From Zavarzinia aquatilis (GTDB lineage Bacteria; Pseudomonadota; Alphaproteobacteria; Zavarziniales; Zavarziniaceae), in assembly GCF_003173035.1 (NCBI RefSeq), contig NZ_QGLE01000005.1, positions 186,001 through 250,000 of the forward strand: a stretch of 64,000 bases of DNA, written 5' to 3'. Each line of letters starts with the position of its first letter. Position 1 is the first letter of the stretch. This document shows positions 27,752 through 36,098 of this stretch, piece after piece. The notes beneath the pieces are model-generated. The model saw nothing but the letters and a program-made list of their open reading frames with translations, made no database searches and was not told the origin of the DNA. Made by a program: the position numbers and the translations under genes.

Positions 27752-28897
27752 TTAATTGTCGCGCAGGCGGACGATGTCGTTCATCAATCCGCCGGTGCCG
27801 TTATAGACGGTCAGGCGTTCCACCTTGCCGGCGATCGCTTCCAGCGCCTCCAGCTCCTTCAGCCGGAGCATCACCGGGTTCTCGGCCATCACCTTCGCGG
27901 TGTTGAGCAGGGACCGGGTGGCGTTCGTTTCCTCGCGCCGACGGATGACATTGGCTTCGGCCTGTTTCTCGGCCGCGACCACCTGGTTCAGGATTTCGCG
28001 CATCTCGCCGGGCAGGATCACGTCCTTCAGCGCGATGTCGATCACCTCGACGCCGATGGCCGCCATGTCCGCCGTCACCTTTTCCGCCGCCTCGGCATCG
28101 AGCGTCACCTTCTTCTCGAGGATCTGGTCGAGGCTGAGGGCGCCCAGCGTCTTGCGGAAGGCAAGCTGCAGGGCGCGGTAGAGGCTGTCGGCGAAGTCCT
28201 TCACCGTGTTGACCGCGGCGAGCGGATCGACCACGCGGTATTCGGCCGCGAGGTTGAGGCGGATCGTCACCCGGTCGCGGGTCAGCACTTCCTGACCATT
28301 TACGTCCAGGGTCTGGCGCTTCAGGTCGATCAGCTTGACGCTCACGGTGCGGCCGGCACTCCAGAAGCCCTGGAGGCCGGGCTCCAGCGTCGCGGCATAA
28401 GTACCATCGACGAAGAGCAGGCCCGCCCAGCCCTCGGCCACGCTTGCCACCGAGACAAGGCTGGACTTGCCGAAAGCCACCAGGCGCTTCAGCAAGGCGG
28501 GGGCGATGCGCAGCTCGCCGCTCACGTCGAAGCGGGTGATCGACCAGGGGCCGGCGTCGTTCCACACCGTCAGCCGGTCGTCGGGCTTCATGAGCACGAC
28601 GATCTGGCCATCCCGCTCGACCACCGCGACCTCGTCGCGCGTGGTGCGGAAGGCCGTCAGATGACGCGCCGCCACCTCCGGGAGCTTGTCGAACAGAGGC
28701 TTCTCATAAGGCGAGACGAAGATTCCCCTGCCGATATCGAAGCTGACGGTTTCCAGCTTGCCGCCACGATTGGGCAAGGCGGTTTCGCCAGGGCCGAAGA
28801 TACCCAGCAGCCTGCCCTTGTAGAGGGCGAGAATTCGTTCGTTTTCCTTGGCGGGGATGCGTTTGCGGCCCCGGATCTTGTCGAGAAATTCCATCAT
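27752..28897 (-). CDS. slipin/SPFH (band 7) family protein
   Basis: A 381-residue protein. An N-terminal region of about 150 residues has a repeated ligand-like beta pattern (LYKGRLLGIFGPGETALP, PDDRLTVW). A band-7 domain (about 165-330) carries VNGQEVLTRDRVTIRLNLAAEYRV and IGVEVIDIALKDVILPGEM, and a C-terminal coiled coil rich in Glu/Arg/Ala follows. SPFH proteins form membrane-associated oligomeric scaffolds. The start at 28897 is preferred because GGGAG lies 8 nt upstream; an ATG five codons earlier lacks a ribosome site. No NfeD-type protease partner is adjacent. Confidence 0.85.
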   Translation of the reverse strand: MMEFLDKIRGRKRIPAKENERILALYKGRLLGIFGPGETALPNRGGKLETVSFDIGRGIFVSPYEKPLFDKLPEVAARHLTAFRTTRDEVAVVERDGQIVVLMKPDDRLTVWNDAGPWSITRFDVSGELRIAPALLKRLVAFGKSSLVSVASVAEGWAGLLFVDGTYAATLEPGLQGFWSAGRTVSVKLIDLKRQTLDVNGQEVLTRDRVTIRLNLAAEYRVVDPLAAVNTVKDFADSLYRALQLAFRKTLGALSLDQILEKKVTLDAEAAEKVTADMAAIGVEVIDIALKDVILPGEMREILNQVVAAEKQAEANVIRRREETNATRSLLNTAKVMAENPVMLRLKELEALEAIAGKVERLTVYNGTGGLMNDIVRLRDN

Positions 28898-29269
28898 CGT
28901 CGTTACTCCCATCGGGCATGTTCACGGCATGCGTCGATCGTCCTTTCGCTTGGCAAATCCGGTCCGCGGGCGGGCCGGGGTGGGGTTAGGGGGGGGGGAA
29001 AAAGGGAAGCCGGGAACCGGAAAACATCCGGCCGCGGCGGACCCGCGGGGATAGGGAGTCGAGGCGACCGGGCGGGCGGCGCGGGATGGTCCCGTCCGAC
29101 GGCGCGGCCGCGTCTTCTCCATCACCCGGAGCCGGCGGCGGCGGGATGGCGGGGCGATCTTCGGCACCGCCTTCGCCTTGCGGCGGCGGGATGCCTCGGG
29201 TCTCCTCGCGATCCGGTCCCCGGCCCCACATTTCATGGGCACCGGGTGGTGCAACTGGTTTTCAAGACC
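28898..29269. other. non-coding GC-rich stretch with a tRNA-Ser-like arm
   Basis: About 370 bp without a supportable gene. It has a G-run at 28989-28998 and two copies of GGCGGCGGGATG (about 29136 and 29182). At 29254-29273 on the minus strand a perfect CTGGT/ACCAG stem encloses the loop CTTGAAA, matching the tRNA-Ser(UGA) anticodon arm. It is followed by a GCACC/GGTGC hairpin, but there is no acceptor or T-arm. The reading frames here have no protein-like composition. Confidence 0.5.
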
Positions 29270-29343
29270 AGGGTGGAGAAGGATTCGAACCTTCGACACT
29301 CGGAATTTTGATCCGATGCTCTATCCGCTTGAGCTATCCAATG
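29270..29343 (-). pseudogene. degenerate tRNA-like element (second of array)
   Basis: Minus strand. The D-arm GCTC-AAGCGGATA-GAGC, anticodon stem TCGGA/TCCGA and T-arm GAAGG-TTCGAAT-CCTTC have fully canonical spacing (23 nt between D-stem and T-stem). Only four of seven acceptor pairs form, and the anticodon loop is TCAAAAT with C instead of U at position 33, so a working tRNA is unlikely. It abuts the next element with one base between. Confidence 0.6.
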
Positions 29344-29344
29344 A

Positions 29345-29411
29345 CGAAGCCTGCGGGAGTCGAACCCGCGTATCCGGACAAGCCGGCGCTTTACCGTAAG
29401 CTAAAGGCTCA
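29345..29411 (-). pseudogene. degenerate tRNA-like element (first of array)
   Basis: Minus strand. The acceptor pairs in six of seven positions (TGAGCCT with AGGCTTC). The D-stem is GCTT/AAGC with loop ACGGTA, and the T-arm GCGGG-TTCGACT-CCCGC is perfect. The anticodon arm is shortened by 5 nt (CCGG-CTTGT-CCGG), so no normal anticodon loop exists. No CCA is encoded. Confidence 0.6.
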
Positions 29412-29651
29412 CTCCGGCCGGATCGACACGGCGCCATATGCGGGAAGGCAGGGCCGCCCGCAGGGGTGGATGTTGGGAAATCCGACCGTTGTGCTCGTGC
29501 CGGTCATGTGACCGGAGCGCGTATCTAACGCCGCAGGCTGTCGGGGGCAAGCGGAAATGCCACGGTTTGTTGTCGCGGCTGCCGCACCTGTTGCGATGCG
29601 GCCACAGTTGCGATCCGGCCCTTCGGGCAGGGCCGGATCGGCGTGCGGTGT
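29412..29651. other. non-coding spacer
   Basis: No supportable gene. A near-perfect palindrome CCGGTCA-TG-TGACCGG lies at 29500-29515. The stretch ends at the nitronate monooxygenase stop. Confidence 0.5.
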
Positions 29652-30665
29652 TTACTCCGCCGCGCGGGCGCGGGGGATGGCGTTCAACCGGTTCAGGCGG
29701 GCGAGGGCGGCGTCATATTCGCGGCGGAAGCGGGCGACCAGTTCGCCCGCGGGCAGCACGGCGTCGATGGGGCCGATGCCCTGGCCGCAACCCCAGATGT
29801 CACGCCAGGCCTTGGCGCCGGAATTGCCGCCGGAGCCGAAGTTCATCTTGCTGGGATCGGATTCCGGCAGATGCTCGGGATCGAGACCGGCGTTGACGAT
29901 GGACGGGCGCAGGTAGTTGCCGTGCACCCCGGTGAAGAGGTTGGTATAGACGATGTCCTCGCCGCCGCAATCGACGATGGCCTGCTTGTAGGCTTCGGTC
30001 GCGTTGGCTTCCTTGGTCGCGATGAAGGCCGAGCCGATGTAGCCGAAGTCGGCGCCCATGGCCTGCGCGGCCAGGATGGAATCGCCCCGCCCGATGCAGC
30101 CCGACAGGGCCAGCGGGCCGTCGAACCAGGCGCGGATTTCCTGGATGAGGGCGAGGGGCGACAGGGTGCCGGCATGGCCGCCCGCGCCGGTCGCGACCGC
30201 GATCAGCCCGTCCGCGCCCTTTTCCACCGCCTTGCGGGCGAAGGTCTGGTTGATGATGTCATGCATCACGATGCCGCCATAGGAATGGATCGCCGCGAAG
30301 ACGTCCTCCCGCGCGCCGAGCGAGGTGATGACCACCGGCACCTTGTATTTCACGCACATCTCGACGTCGTGCTGCAGCCGGTCGTTGGACTTGTGCACGA
30401 TCTGGTTGACGGCGAAGGGGGCGGACGGGGCCTCAGGATGGTCGCGGTCCCAGGCGGCCAGTTCCTCGGTGATGCGGTGCAGCCATTCGTCGAGCTGGGC
30501 CGCCGGCCGGGCGTTCAGCGCCGGGAAGGAGCCGACGATGCCGGCCTTGCACTGGGCGATCACCAGATCCGGGTTCGAGACGATGAACAGGGGCGCCGCG
30601 ATGGCGGGCAGGGACAGGCGGCGGCGCAGGCCTTCGGTGATGCCGTCGGTGCGGTCGATGATCAT
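29652..30665 (-). CDS. nitronate monooxygenase (2-nitropropane dioxygenase family)
   Basis: A 337-residue FMN TIM-barrel protein. It starts near the family N-terminus (LSLPAIAAPLFIVSNPDLV), with the phosphate-binding GAGGHAG motif (catalytic His region, about 180), LSGCIGRGDSILAAQAMGAD and GSAFIATKEA. It oxidises nitronates such as propionate 3-nitronate. ATG 30665 has GGAGAGGAA upstream. It is divergent from a TetR regulator across an 85-bp region with tandem operator-like sites. Confidence 0.9.
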   Translation of the reverse strand: MIIDRTDGITEGLRRRLSLPAIAAPLFIVSNPDLVIAQCKAGIVGSFPALNARPAAQLDEWLHRITEELAAWDRDHPEAPSAPFAVNQIVHKSNDRLQHDVEMCVKYKVPVVITSLGAREDVFAAIHSYGGIVMHDIINQTFARKAVEKGADGLIAVATGAGGHAGTLSPLALIQEIRAWFDGPLALSGCIGRGDSILAAQAMGADFGYIGSAFIATKEANATEAYKQAIVDCGGEDIVYTNLFTGVHGNYLRPSIVNAGLDPEHLPESDPSKMNFGSGGNSGAKAWRDIWGCGQGIGPIDAVLPAGELVARFRREYDAALARLNRLNAIPRARAAE

Positions 30666-30701
30666 GTTTCCTCTCCTCGACGATTTGATTGTGCGCGGCG
30701 T

Positions 30702-30738
30702 GGAAACACTGTTACCATAAGAAACGTTGTTACCACAA
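30702..30738. promoter_or_regulatory. tandem TetR operator candidates
   Basis: Two 19-bp direct repeats, (G/A)GAAAC(A/G)(C/T)TGTTACCA(T/C)AA, abut in the divergent spacer. The first is itself a near-palindrome (GGAAACA-C-TGTTACC). The arrangement suits two TetR dimers controlling both the nitronate monooxygenase gene and the regulator. Confidence 0.65.
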
Positions 30739-30750
30739 GGGCTCAAACTC

Positions 30751-31437
30751 GTGACCGTCGACTTCGATGCACGGCAATCGCGGGCGGACATGCGGGAAGA
30801 CCTGCGGGCGGCCCTGCTCGCCGCCGCCGCCCGCCTGATCTCGGAAGAAGGGCTGGGGGCCCTCGCGCTGCGCCGCCTGGCCGAGCGGGTGAATGTCTCG
30901 ACGAAGGCGGTCTACACCCTGTTCGGCGGCAAGGAGGGGCTGATGGAGGCCCTCTATGTCCATGCCTTCGACGGCATCGCCAGTTTCGAGCCCGAGGTGC
31001 TGGAGATTGCCTCACCTCAGCGGCGGATTCTCGAGTTGCTGCGCGGCTATCGCCGCTATGCGCTGGCGCGGCCCGATCTTTATGCCGTGATGTTCGGCGA
31101 TGCCGCCATGGGCCTGTCGCCTTCCGCCGAGAGCCGGCGCCACGCCTGGAACACCACGCGGCCCATGCGCCAGACCTTGCGCGAATGCCGCCCCGGCATG
31201 ACGGCGGAGGAGGCGGATTTCATCATGCGCGCCCTGTGGTCGGCGGTGCATGGCATCGTCAGCCTGGAATTGCGCCAGCTGATCGGCGGCCACGACATGG
31301 CCAACCGCCTGTTCGACGAGAGTTTCACCGGCCTGCTGCGGCACTTCGGCGTGCCGTTCGACCGGGAACTGTTGAAAGACCCGGCCCTCCCACTTCACCC
31401 CGGCCCTCTCCCCCCAAGGGGCGGAGAGGGAGAATAA
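30751..31437 (+). CDS. TetR/AcrR family regulator
   Basis: A 228-residue regulator. The HTH spans about 22-60 (LISEEGLGALALRRLAERVNVSTKAVYTLFGGKEGLMEALY), followed by a helical ligand domain with the WSAVHGIVSLEL motif. GTG 30751 is chosen with AAGGGC upstream. The last 17 or so residues (PLHPGPLPPRGGEGE) are encoded by a REP-like repeat, so the natural end of the domain is probably about residue 210. It is likely a repressor of the divergent nitronate monooxygenase gene. Confidence 0.88.
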   Translation: MTVDFDARQSRADMREDLRAALLAAAARLISEEGLGALALRRLAERVNVSTKAVYTLFGGKEGLMEALYVHAFDGIASFEPEVLEIASPQRRILELLRGYRRYALARPDLYAVMFGDAAMGLSPSAESRRHAWNTTRPMRQTLRECRPGMTAEEADFIMRALWSAVHGIVSLELRQLIGGHDMANRLFDESFTGLLRHFGVPFDRELLKDPALPLHPGPLPPRGGEGE

Positions 31438-31479
31438 GCCCCCTCTCCGCCCTTCAGGGGGAGAGGGTTGGGGTGAGGT
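31393..31479. repeat. REP-like inverted repeat element
   Basis: CACCCC...CCCTCTCC and GGAGAGGG...GGGGTG are nested with internal CCCTCTCC/GGAGAGGG hairpins, giving an 85-bp highly structured element. It spans the TetR stop codon and the space before the convergent aldehyde dehydrogenase, where it may also act as terminator. Confidence 0.75.
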
Positions 31480-31495
31480 GGGTTACACCGAAAGA

Positions 31496-32911
31496 TCAGC
31501 GTTTCACGCTGATCGTCTGCACATTGGTATATTCGAGAAGGCCGGCCTCGCCATTCTCGACGCCGAGGCCCGACTGCTTGTGGCCGGCGAAGGCGGCGAG
31601 GGGGGAGAGGTGCTGGGTCTCGTTGATCCAGACGTTGCCGGTTTCCAGCATCTCGCCGATGGCGAGCGCCTTTTCCGCGTCCGACGACCAGACCGAGCCG
31701 CCGAGGCCATAGTCGCTGGCATTGGCCTTGGCCACCGCTTCCTCGATGCTGTCGACCTTCAGGAGGGGCAGGATCGGGCCGAACTGTTCCTCCTGGACGA
31801 TGCGGGAATCTTCCGGCGGATTGTCGAGGATGGTCACCGGCACGAAGTAACCCGGGCCGTCCACGGCGTCGCCGCCGGTCAGGAAATGGTGGCCGTTCTT
31901 CTTGGAATCCGCGATCAGGTCGAGCACGCGGGCATATTGCTGCTTGTTCTGAACGGGGCCGATCTGGGTGCCCTGCTCGGTGCCGTCGCCGACCTTCACC
32001 GTCTTGGCGTAATCGACGATGGCGTCCTTCAAGGGCTCGTAGACGTCCTTGTGGATATACATGCGCTTGGAGGCGATGCAGATCTGGCCGTTGTTGCGGA
32101 AGGCGGCCCAGAACAGCTCGGGCGCGACCTTGTTCACATCGACGTCGGGCAGGACGATGGCGGCGTCATTGCCGCCGAGTTCCAGCGTCACCCGCTTCAG
32201 GGTGGAGGACGCCGATTCCATCACCCGCCGCCCGGTCTGGGTCGAGCCGGTGAAAGCGACCTTGTCGATGCCCGGATGCGAGGTGATCCAGGGGCCGAGG
32301 GCATCGCCGCCCGAGACGATGTTGAGGACGCCCGGCGGCAGCAGGTCGCGCAGCAATTCGCCGATCTTCAGCGTGGTCAGCGGCGTGAAGGGCGAGGGTT
32401 TCAGCACGATCGTGTTGCCGGCGAGCAGCGCGGGGCTGATCTTGAAGAAGGCGAGGATGACCGGGAAATTCCACGGCGAAATGGCGCCGATGACGCCGAT
32501 CGGCACGTGACGCGTGATGCTCTTCCGCTCGGCCGAATCCTCGTTCACGATCTCGGGCAGGTTCAGCGTCGCCGTGCCCTGCACGAACATGCCGGTGCCG
32601 CCGACCTCGAACTCTGCGTCGGCATAGGGCTTGCCCTGTTCGAGGGTCAGCAGGCGGCGCAGCGGCTCGATGTTGGCGAAGATGCGGCCGGCGATGGCGT
32701 TCAGCAAGTCGCGGCGCGTCTCGACCGGGGTCGCGCGCCAGCCGGGGAAGGCGGCCCGGGCGGCGGCGACCGCCTCGTCCAGCTGCTCCCGCGAACAGTC
32801 GGGGGCCTGCGCGATCACCGTTTCATTGGCGGGGTTCAGCACCGGAAACGAGCTGGCCCCGGCGACGCCCTTGCCCCCGATGGTCATGGTGAAATCGGTT
32901 TCGAAATTCAT
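31496..32911 (-). CDS. NAD(P)-dependent aldehyde dehydrogenase
   Basis: A 471-residue aldehyde dehydrogenase. It has SPWNFPVILAF, VLKPSPFTPL, LELGGNDAAIV (general base Glu) and NNGQICIASKR with the catalytic Cys near 275. Highest resemblance is to the succinate-semialdehyde/medium-chain aldehyde group; the substrate cannot be fixed. ATG 32911 follows GGGAGAGAA. It is not part of a visible pathway cluster. Confidence 0.9.
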   Translation of the reverse strand: MNFETDFTMTIGGKGVAGASSFPVLNPANETVIAQAPDCSREQLDEAVAAARAAFPGWRATPVETRRDLLNAIAGRIFANIEPLRRLLTLEQGKPYADAEFEVGGTGMFVQGTATLNLPEIVNEDSAERKSITRHVPIGVIGAISPWNFPVILAFFKISPALLAGNTIVLKPSPFTPLTTLKIGELLRDLLPPGVLNIVSGGDALGPWITSHPGIDKVAFTGSTQTGRRVMESASSTLKRVTLELGGNDAAIVLPDVDVNKVAPELFWAAFRNNGQICIASKRMYIHKDVYEPLKDAIVDYAKTVKVGDGTEQGTQIGPVQNKQQYARVLDLIADSKKNGHHFLTGGDAVDGPGYFVPVTILDNPPEDSRIVQEEQFGPILPLLKVDSIEEAVAKANASDYGLGGSVWSSDAEKALAIGEMLETGNVWINETQHLSPLAAFAGHKQSGLGVENGEAGLLEYTNVQTISVKR

Positions 32912-33206
32912 CGTTTCTCTCCCACTGTATTTCTTGTTCGATCGCACCGGGGTGGCCGGATGCGAAACCGAAAGACTATGAACTTCGGCGCTTCGCGGGA
33001 CCATCCCTTCGGATAGGTGGGGGGCGGTAAAATCCCGCGCGCGGGTGCATTATTTTCCGTTCTGCTGCGCTGCAACCGCCGGTGTGCCGGTGCCATTGTT
33101 GCAGACGCAAGTCAAAGTCCGCTTTTGTCCTTGGCAAAGGCATGTACACTCCCGCGCAGTATTGGGCTTTACCCAGACCGAATCGCTCTTATCGGGAGTT
33201 GGCCAA

Positions 33207-33716
33207 GTGGCGACCTTCAAGGAATTGATCAGCGATTATGCCGCTCAGACCGGGCTGGAGCCCAAGGTGGCCGACAAGGCCCTCCGCGGTGTAATCACCT
33301 TCATTGCAACCCGCACCGCCAAGGGCGAGAAGCTGCGCCTGCCGGGCCTCGGCACCTTCGAGGTGAAGAAGCGCCCGGCCCGCAAGGGACGCAATCCGCA
33401 GACCGGCGCTGCCATCAAGATCAAGGCCAGCTCGCGCCTCGGCTTCAAGCAGGCCGCGACCCTCGCGGTCGCGGCGCCCGCGCCGAAGAAGGCCAAACCG
33501 GTGAAGGCCGTCAAGGCCGAGGTGAAGGAAGAGGCGAAGCCGGCCAAGGCTGCCAAGGCCAAGGCCGTCAAGGCGGCGCCCGCCCCGGCCCCCGCGCCCG
33601 AGCCGGTGAAGCCGGCCAAGGCGGCGAAGACTGCCAAGGCCAAGGCCGCCCCGGCGGCCAAGCCGGTCGAGGTGAAGGCCGAGAAGCCCGCGCGCAAGAA
33701 AGCCGCCAAGGCCTGA
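33207..33716 (+). CDS. HU-family DNA-binding protein with histone-H1-like tail
   Basis: A 169-residue protein. Residues 1-92 are a DNABII fold (FKELISDYAAQTGL, GEKLRLPGLGTFEVKKRPARKGRNPQTG, where the last part is the DNA-binding arm). Residues 95-169 are a low-complexity tail of Lys, Ala and Pro with PAKAAK-type repeats, like eukaryotic H1 or AlgP/Hc1 tails. GTG 33207 follows GGGAG by 8 nt and gives the normal HU start. The tail should bind DNA non-specifically and compact the nucleoid. The gene stands alone. Confidence 0.9.
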   Translation: MATFKELISDYAAQTGLEPKVADKALRGVITFIATRTAKGEKLRLPGLGTFEVKKRPARKGRNPQTGAAIKIKASSRLGFKQAATLAVAAPAPKKAKPVKAVKAEVKEEAKPAKAAKAKAVKAAPAPAPAPEPVKPAKAAKTAKAKAAPAAKPVEVKAEKPARKKAAKA

Positions 33717-33741
33717 TAGACGTCGCCGCCTTTTCCTGCGT

Positions 33742-33835
33742 GAGATCCCGGCCATCGCCGGGATGACGCGGGAGGGAGAGGCGGGATGCAGAACGAAATT
33801 CGTCGTTCCGGCGAAGGCCGGAACCTCGATCAGCG
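33742..33835. repeat. REP-like inverted pair
   Basis: GATCCCGGCCATCGCCGGGATGACG is shared in inverted, diverged form by a second copy at about 33801-33835 (TTCCGGCGAAGGCCGGAACCTCG). The pair lies between the convergent HU and DsbA-fold genes and belongs to the same family as the copies at 37.4 kb. Confidence 0.75.
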
Positions 33836-33865
33836 TGGAGCATGGGGCCGCGTGATCCTCAAGGG

Positions 33866-35158
33866 TTACGCCGTGCCGCGTGCCGCCCTGATCATCGCAT
33901 CCTCGATCAGCCATAGCCGGTCCTGCCCCCAGGTCGCCGTTTCTCCGAATCGCAAGGACGGCACACCCCACAACCCTTCGTCGACCATGGCCTGACGGTT
34001 GGTTTCGGCCGTCGCCCGCCAGCCCTCGTCGGCCATCGCCGTCCTGGCGTGTGACCAGTCGAGGCCCGCGCGTTCGACCAGCTGGCGCAGTCCCGCCTCG
34101 CTGCCGGCGTCGATCCCGTCGGCGAAGACCCCTTGCAGGAAGGACAGGGCGAAGGCCCGGGCCTTGGCCTGATCCGTTCGCAGCGCGAAGGCCAGAATGG
34201 CGAGGCCCCGGGCCACCGGCTCGCCCAGCGGATCGGCGATGCGACCGAAGGGCAGGGCTTCCGAGCGCGCCTCGCGCGCCGTGTCGCGCACGATGTAGAG
34301 CCGTTTCGCCATCGGCACCGGCAGGCCGCGCGTGACCATGGGCAGCACGAAGCGCAAATCCAGCGTGGCGCCATAGTGATCGGCGAGGGCGAAGGCACGC
34401 GGCAGCACGATATAGGAATAGGGCGAGCGGAAGGACAGGAACAGCTCCAGCCGCCGCCCGGCCAGTCGCCCCTTGCAGTCCGTGGGCAGGCGCAAGGCCT
34501 CGCGCGGATGCTGGATCGCCGGGCCGGCGTCGCGCCGCCGGGCGCCCAGCGTTTCGAGCCGCTGTTCCAGATAATGCAGCCGGTCGAGGCCCCAGTACCA
34601 TTCGCCGGCATAATGGAAGGTGGCACCGAGATAATGGCCCAGCTTTTCCCGCAGGGCGGCGCCCGCGGCGACGGCCGCCGTGCTGTCGCCGCTCCCCGGG
34701 GGGACTTCGCCGCGCCAGGCTTCGGCGGTGAGCGCGGCGGCCGAGGCGATGAAGCTGCCGTCGGCCATGGCCTGCAGCAGGCGCCACTCCCCGGCGCGGG
34801 CGGCGGCCTCGTCCATCGGCGCCGACAGGTCGGGGACCGCAAGGCCCAGATGGGCGGCGAGGCTGGCCGCGTCCTTCCGGGCATAGGCATCGAGCATCGC
34901 GCGTTCGGGCGCGGCCCAGTCGGGCGGTGGCGGCACCAGATGGGGGCGGATCGAAACGCCTCGCCGTGCCGCGAGGGCGGGCAGCGCCATCGCCGCCAGC
35001 AGGCTGTAGGGATCGCGGATATCGTGGAAATAGTCGATCTCGTGGCGCTTGCGGCGCAGCCGGCGGCGGCCTTCCGCCACCCGGCGGCGCAGCACGTTCA
35101 GGCGCTCGCTGGTCACGAGCCGGCTGGCCTCGCGGGCGAGCAGACGGCGCAGGGACAT
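33866..35158 (-). CDS. duplicated DsbA/HCCA-isomerase-fold protein
   Basis: A 430-residue protein. Residues 1-38 are an Arg-rich helix. Two thioredoxin-fold modules of the 2-hydroxychromene-2-carboxylate isomerase/kappa-GST type follow. The first starts IDYFHDIRDPYSLLAA (about 42) and the second LELFLSFRSPYSYIVL (about 237), both with the S/D-P-Y-S motif. The C-terminal VPSLRFGE is the cis-Pro loop of the second module. There is no CxxC, so it is not a disulfide oxidase. Function unknown; glutathione-dependent isomerase chemistry is possible. Confidence 0.78.
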   Translation of the reverse strand: MSLRRLLAREASRLVTSERLNVLRRRVAEGRRRLRRKRHEIDYFHDIRDPYSLLAAMALPALAARRGVSIRPHLVPPPPDWAAPERAMLDAYARKDAASLAAHLGLAVPDLSAPMDEAAARAGEWRLLQAMADGSFIASAAALTAEAWRGEVPPGSGDSTAAVAAGAALREKLGHYLGATFHYAGEWYWGLDRLHYLEQRLETLGARRRDAGPAIQHPREALRLPTDCKGRLAGRRLELFLSFRSPYSYIVLPRAFALADHYGATLDLRFVLPMVTRGLPVPMAKRLYIVRDTAREARSEALPFGRIADPLGEPVARGLAILAFALRTDQAKARAFALSFLQGVFADGIDAGSEAGLRQLVERAGLDWSHARTAMADEGWRATAETNRQAMVDEGLWGVPSLRFGETATWGQDRLWLIEDAMIRAARGTA

Positions 35159-35323
35159 GATGTCCTCCCCTTCCGGGCCTTGTGTGCCGGCCCTTGTCTT
35201 TGCCGTAACGGCACGGCGAAGGTAATGGAATTCATTAGCGCGTGCAAGGCGCCGGGCACCGCTTGCCGCCGGACGGCCCGGTCCCTATCCTTCGCGGCAT
35301 AAGGATAAAAGGAGGAGAGCGGC

Positions 35324-36019
35324 ATGATTGATCTCTATACGGCGCCGACGCCGAACGGCTGGAAAGCCTCGGTCACGCTCGAGGAACTGGGGCTCGCTTA
35401 CAAAGTCCACCCCGTCAACATCATGGCGGGCGAGCAGAAGACGCCGGAATTCCTGGCGATCAATCCGAACGGCCGCATTCCGGCCATCGTCGACCGCGAC
35501 GAGGGGGACTTCGCCGTCTTCGAATCCGGCGCGCTGATGATCTATCTCGCGGAAAAGGCGGGTGCCCTGCTGCCGGCGGAGCGCAAGGCGCGTTCCCGCG
35601 TGATCCAGTGGCTGATGTTCCAGATGGGCGGCGTCGGCCCGATGATGGGGCAGGCCAATGTCTTCTATCGTTACATGCCGGAGAAGATTCCGGTCGCCAT
35701 CAACCGCTACCAGACCGAGGCGAAGCGCCTGCTGACCGTGCTCGACACAAGGCTCGCGGGGGCGGAATTCCTGGCCGGGGATTATTCCATCGCCGATATC
35801 GCCAATTTCTGCTGGGCGCGGACGCACAGCTGGTCCGGCGTCGCCATCGACGACCTGCCCCACCTCGCCCGCTGGCTGGCGGCGATCGAGGCGCGGCCGG
35901 CGGTTCAGCGCGGCCTGAAGGTGCCCTTCGATATTTCCGAAGTGTTCAAGGGCGAGGACGCCGGCGAGCGTTTCGCCGAAAGCGCCCGCACCATCGTCAC
36001 CGGCGGCGACAAGACCTGA
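35324..36019 (+). CDS. glutathione S-transferase (Nu-class, YfcG/YghU-like)
   Basis: A 231-residue GST. The thioredoxin-fold half (1-80) has [20 protein letters not shown] and the glutathione-binding GRIPAIVD...[12 protein letters not shown]. The helical half has [13 protein letters not shown] (N-cap box). The Nu-class active-site pattern T-x-P-N-G-W-K is present; these enzymes often reduce disulfides with two glutathiones. A strong AAGGAGGAGAG ribosome site precedes the ATG. Confidence 0.9.
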   Translation: MIDLYTAPTPNGWKASVTLEELGLAYKVHPVNIMAGEQKTPEFLAINPNGRIPAIVDRDEGDFAVFESGALMIYLAEKAGALLPAERKARSRVIQWLMFQMGGVGPMMGQANVFYRYMPEKIPVAINRYQTEAKRLLTVLDTRLAGAEFLAGDYSIADIANFCWARTHSWSGVAIDDLPHLARWLAAIEARPAVQRGLKVPFDISEVFKGEDAGERFAESARTIVTGGDKT

Positions 36020-36098
36020 CCGCCACCGCGACGATTGGCAGCGGGCGGCATGGCCCCCCATCTGCTATGTCAGGCCGGTGAGGGGCCAAGAGGTTTTC

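Noticed and set aside
29236-29300. A possible selenocysteine tRNA on the plus strand (CTGGT-TTTCAAG-ACCAG with UCA anticodon and a GCACC/GGTGC D-arm)
   Set aside because: The T-arm in this orientation has loop ATTCGAA, the wrong way round, and no 8-bp acceptor pairs. No SelA/SelB genes are seen. The canonical D- and T-loops read on the minus strand.
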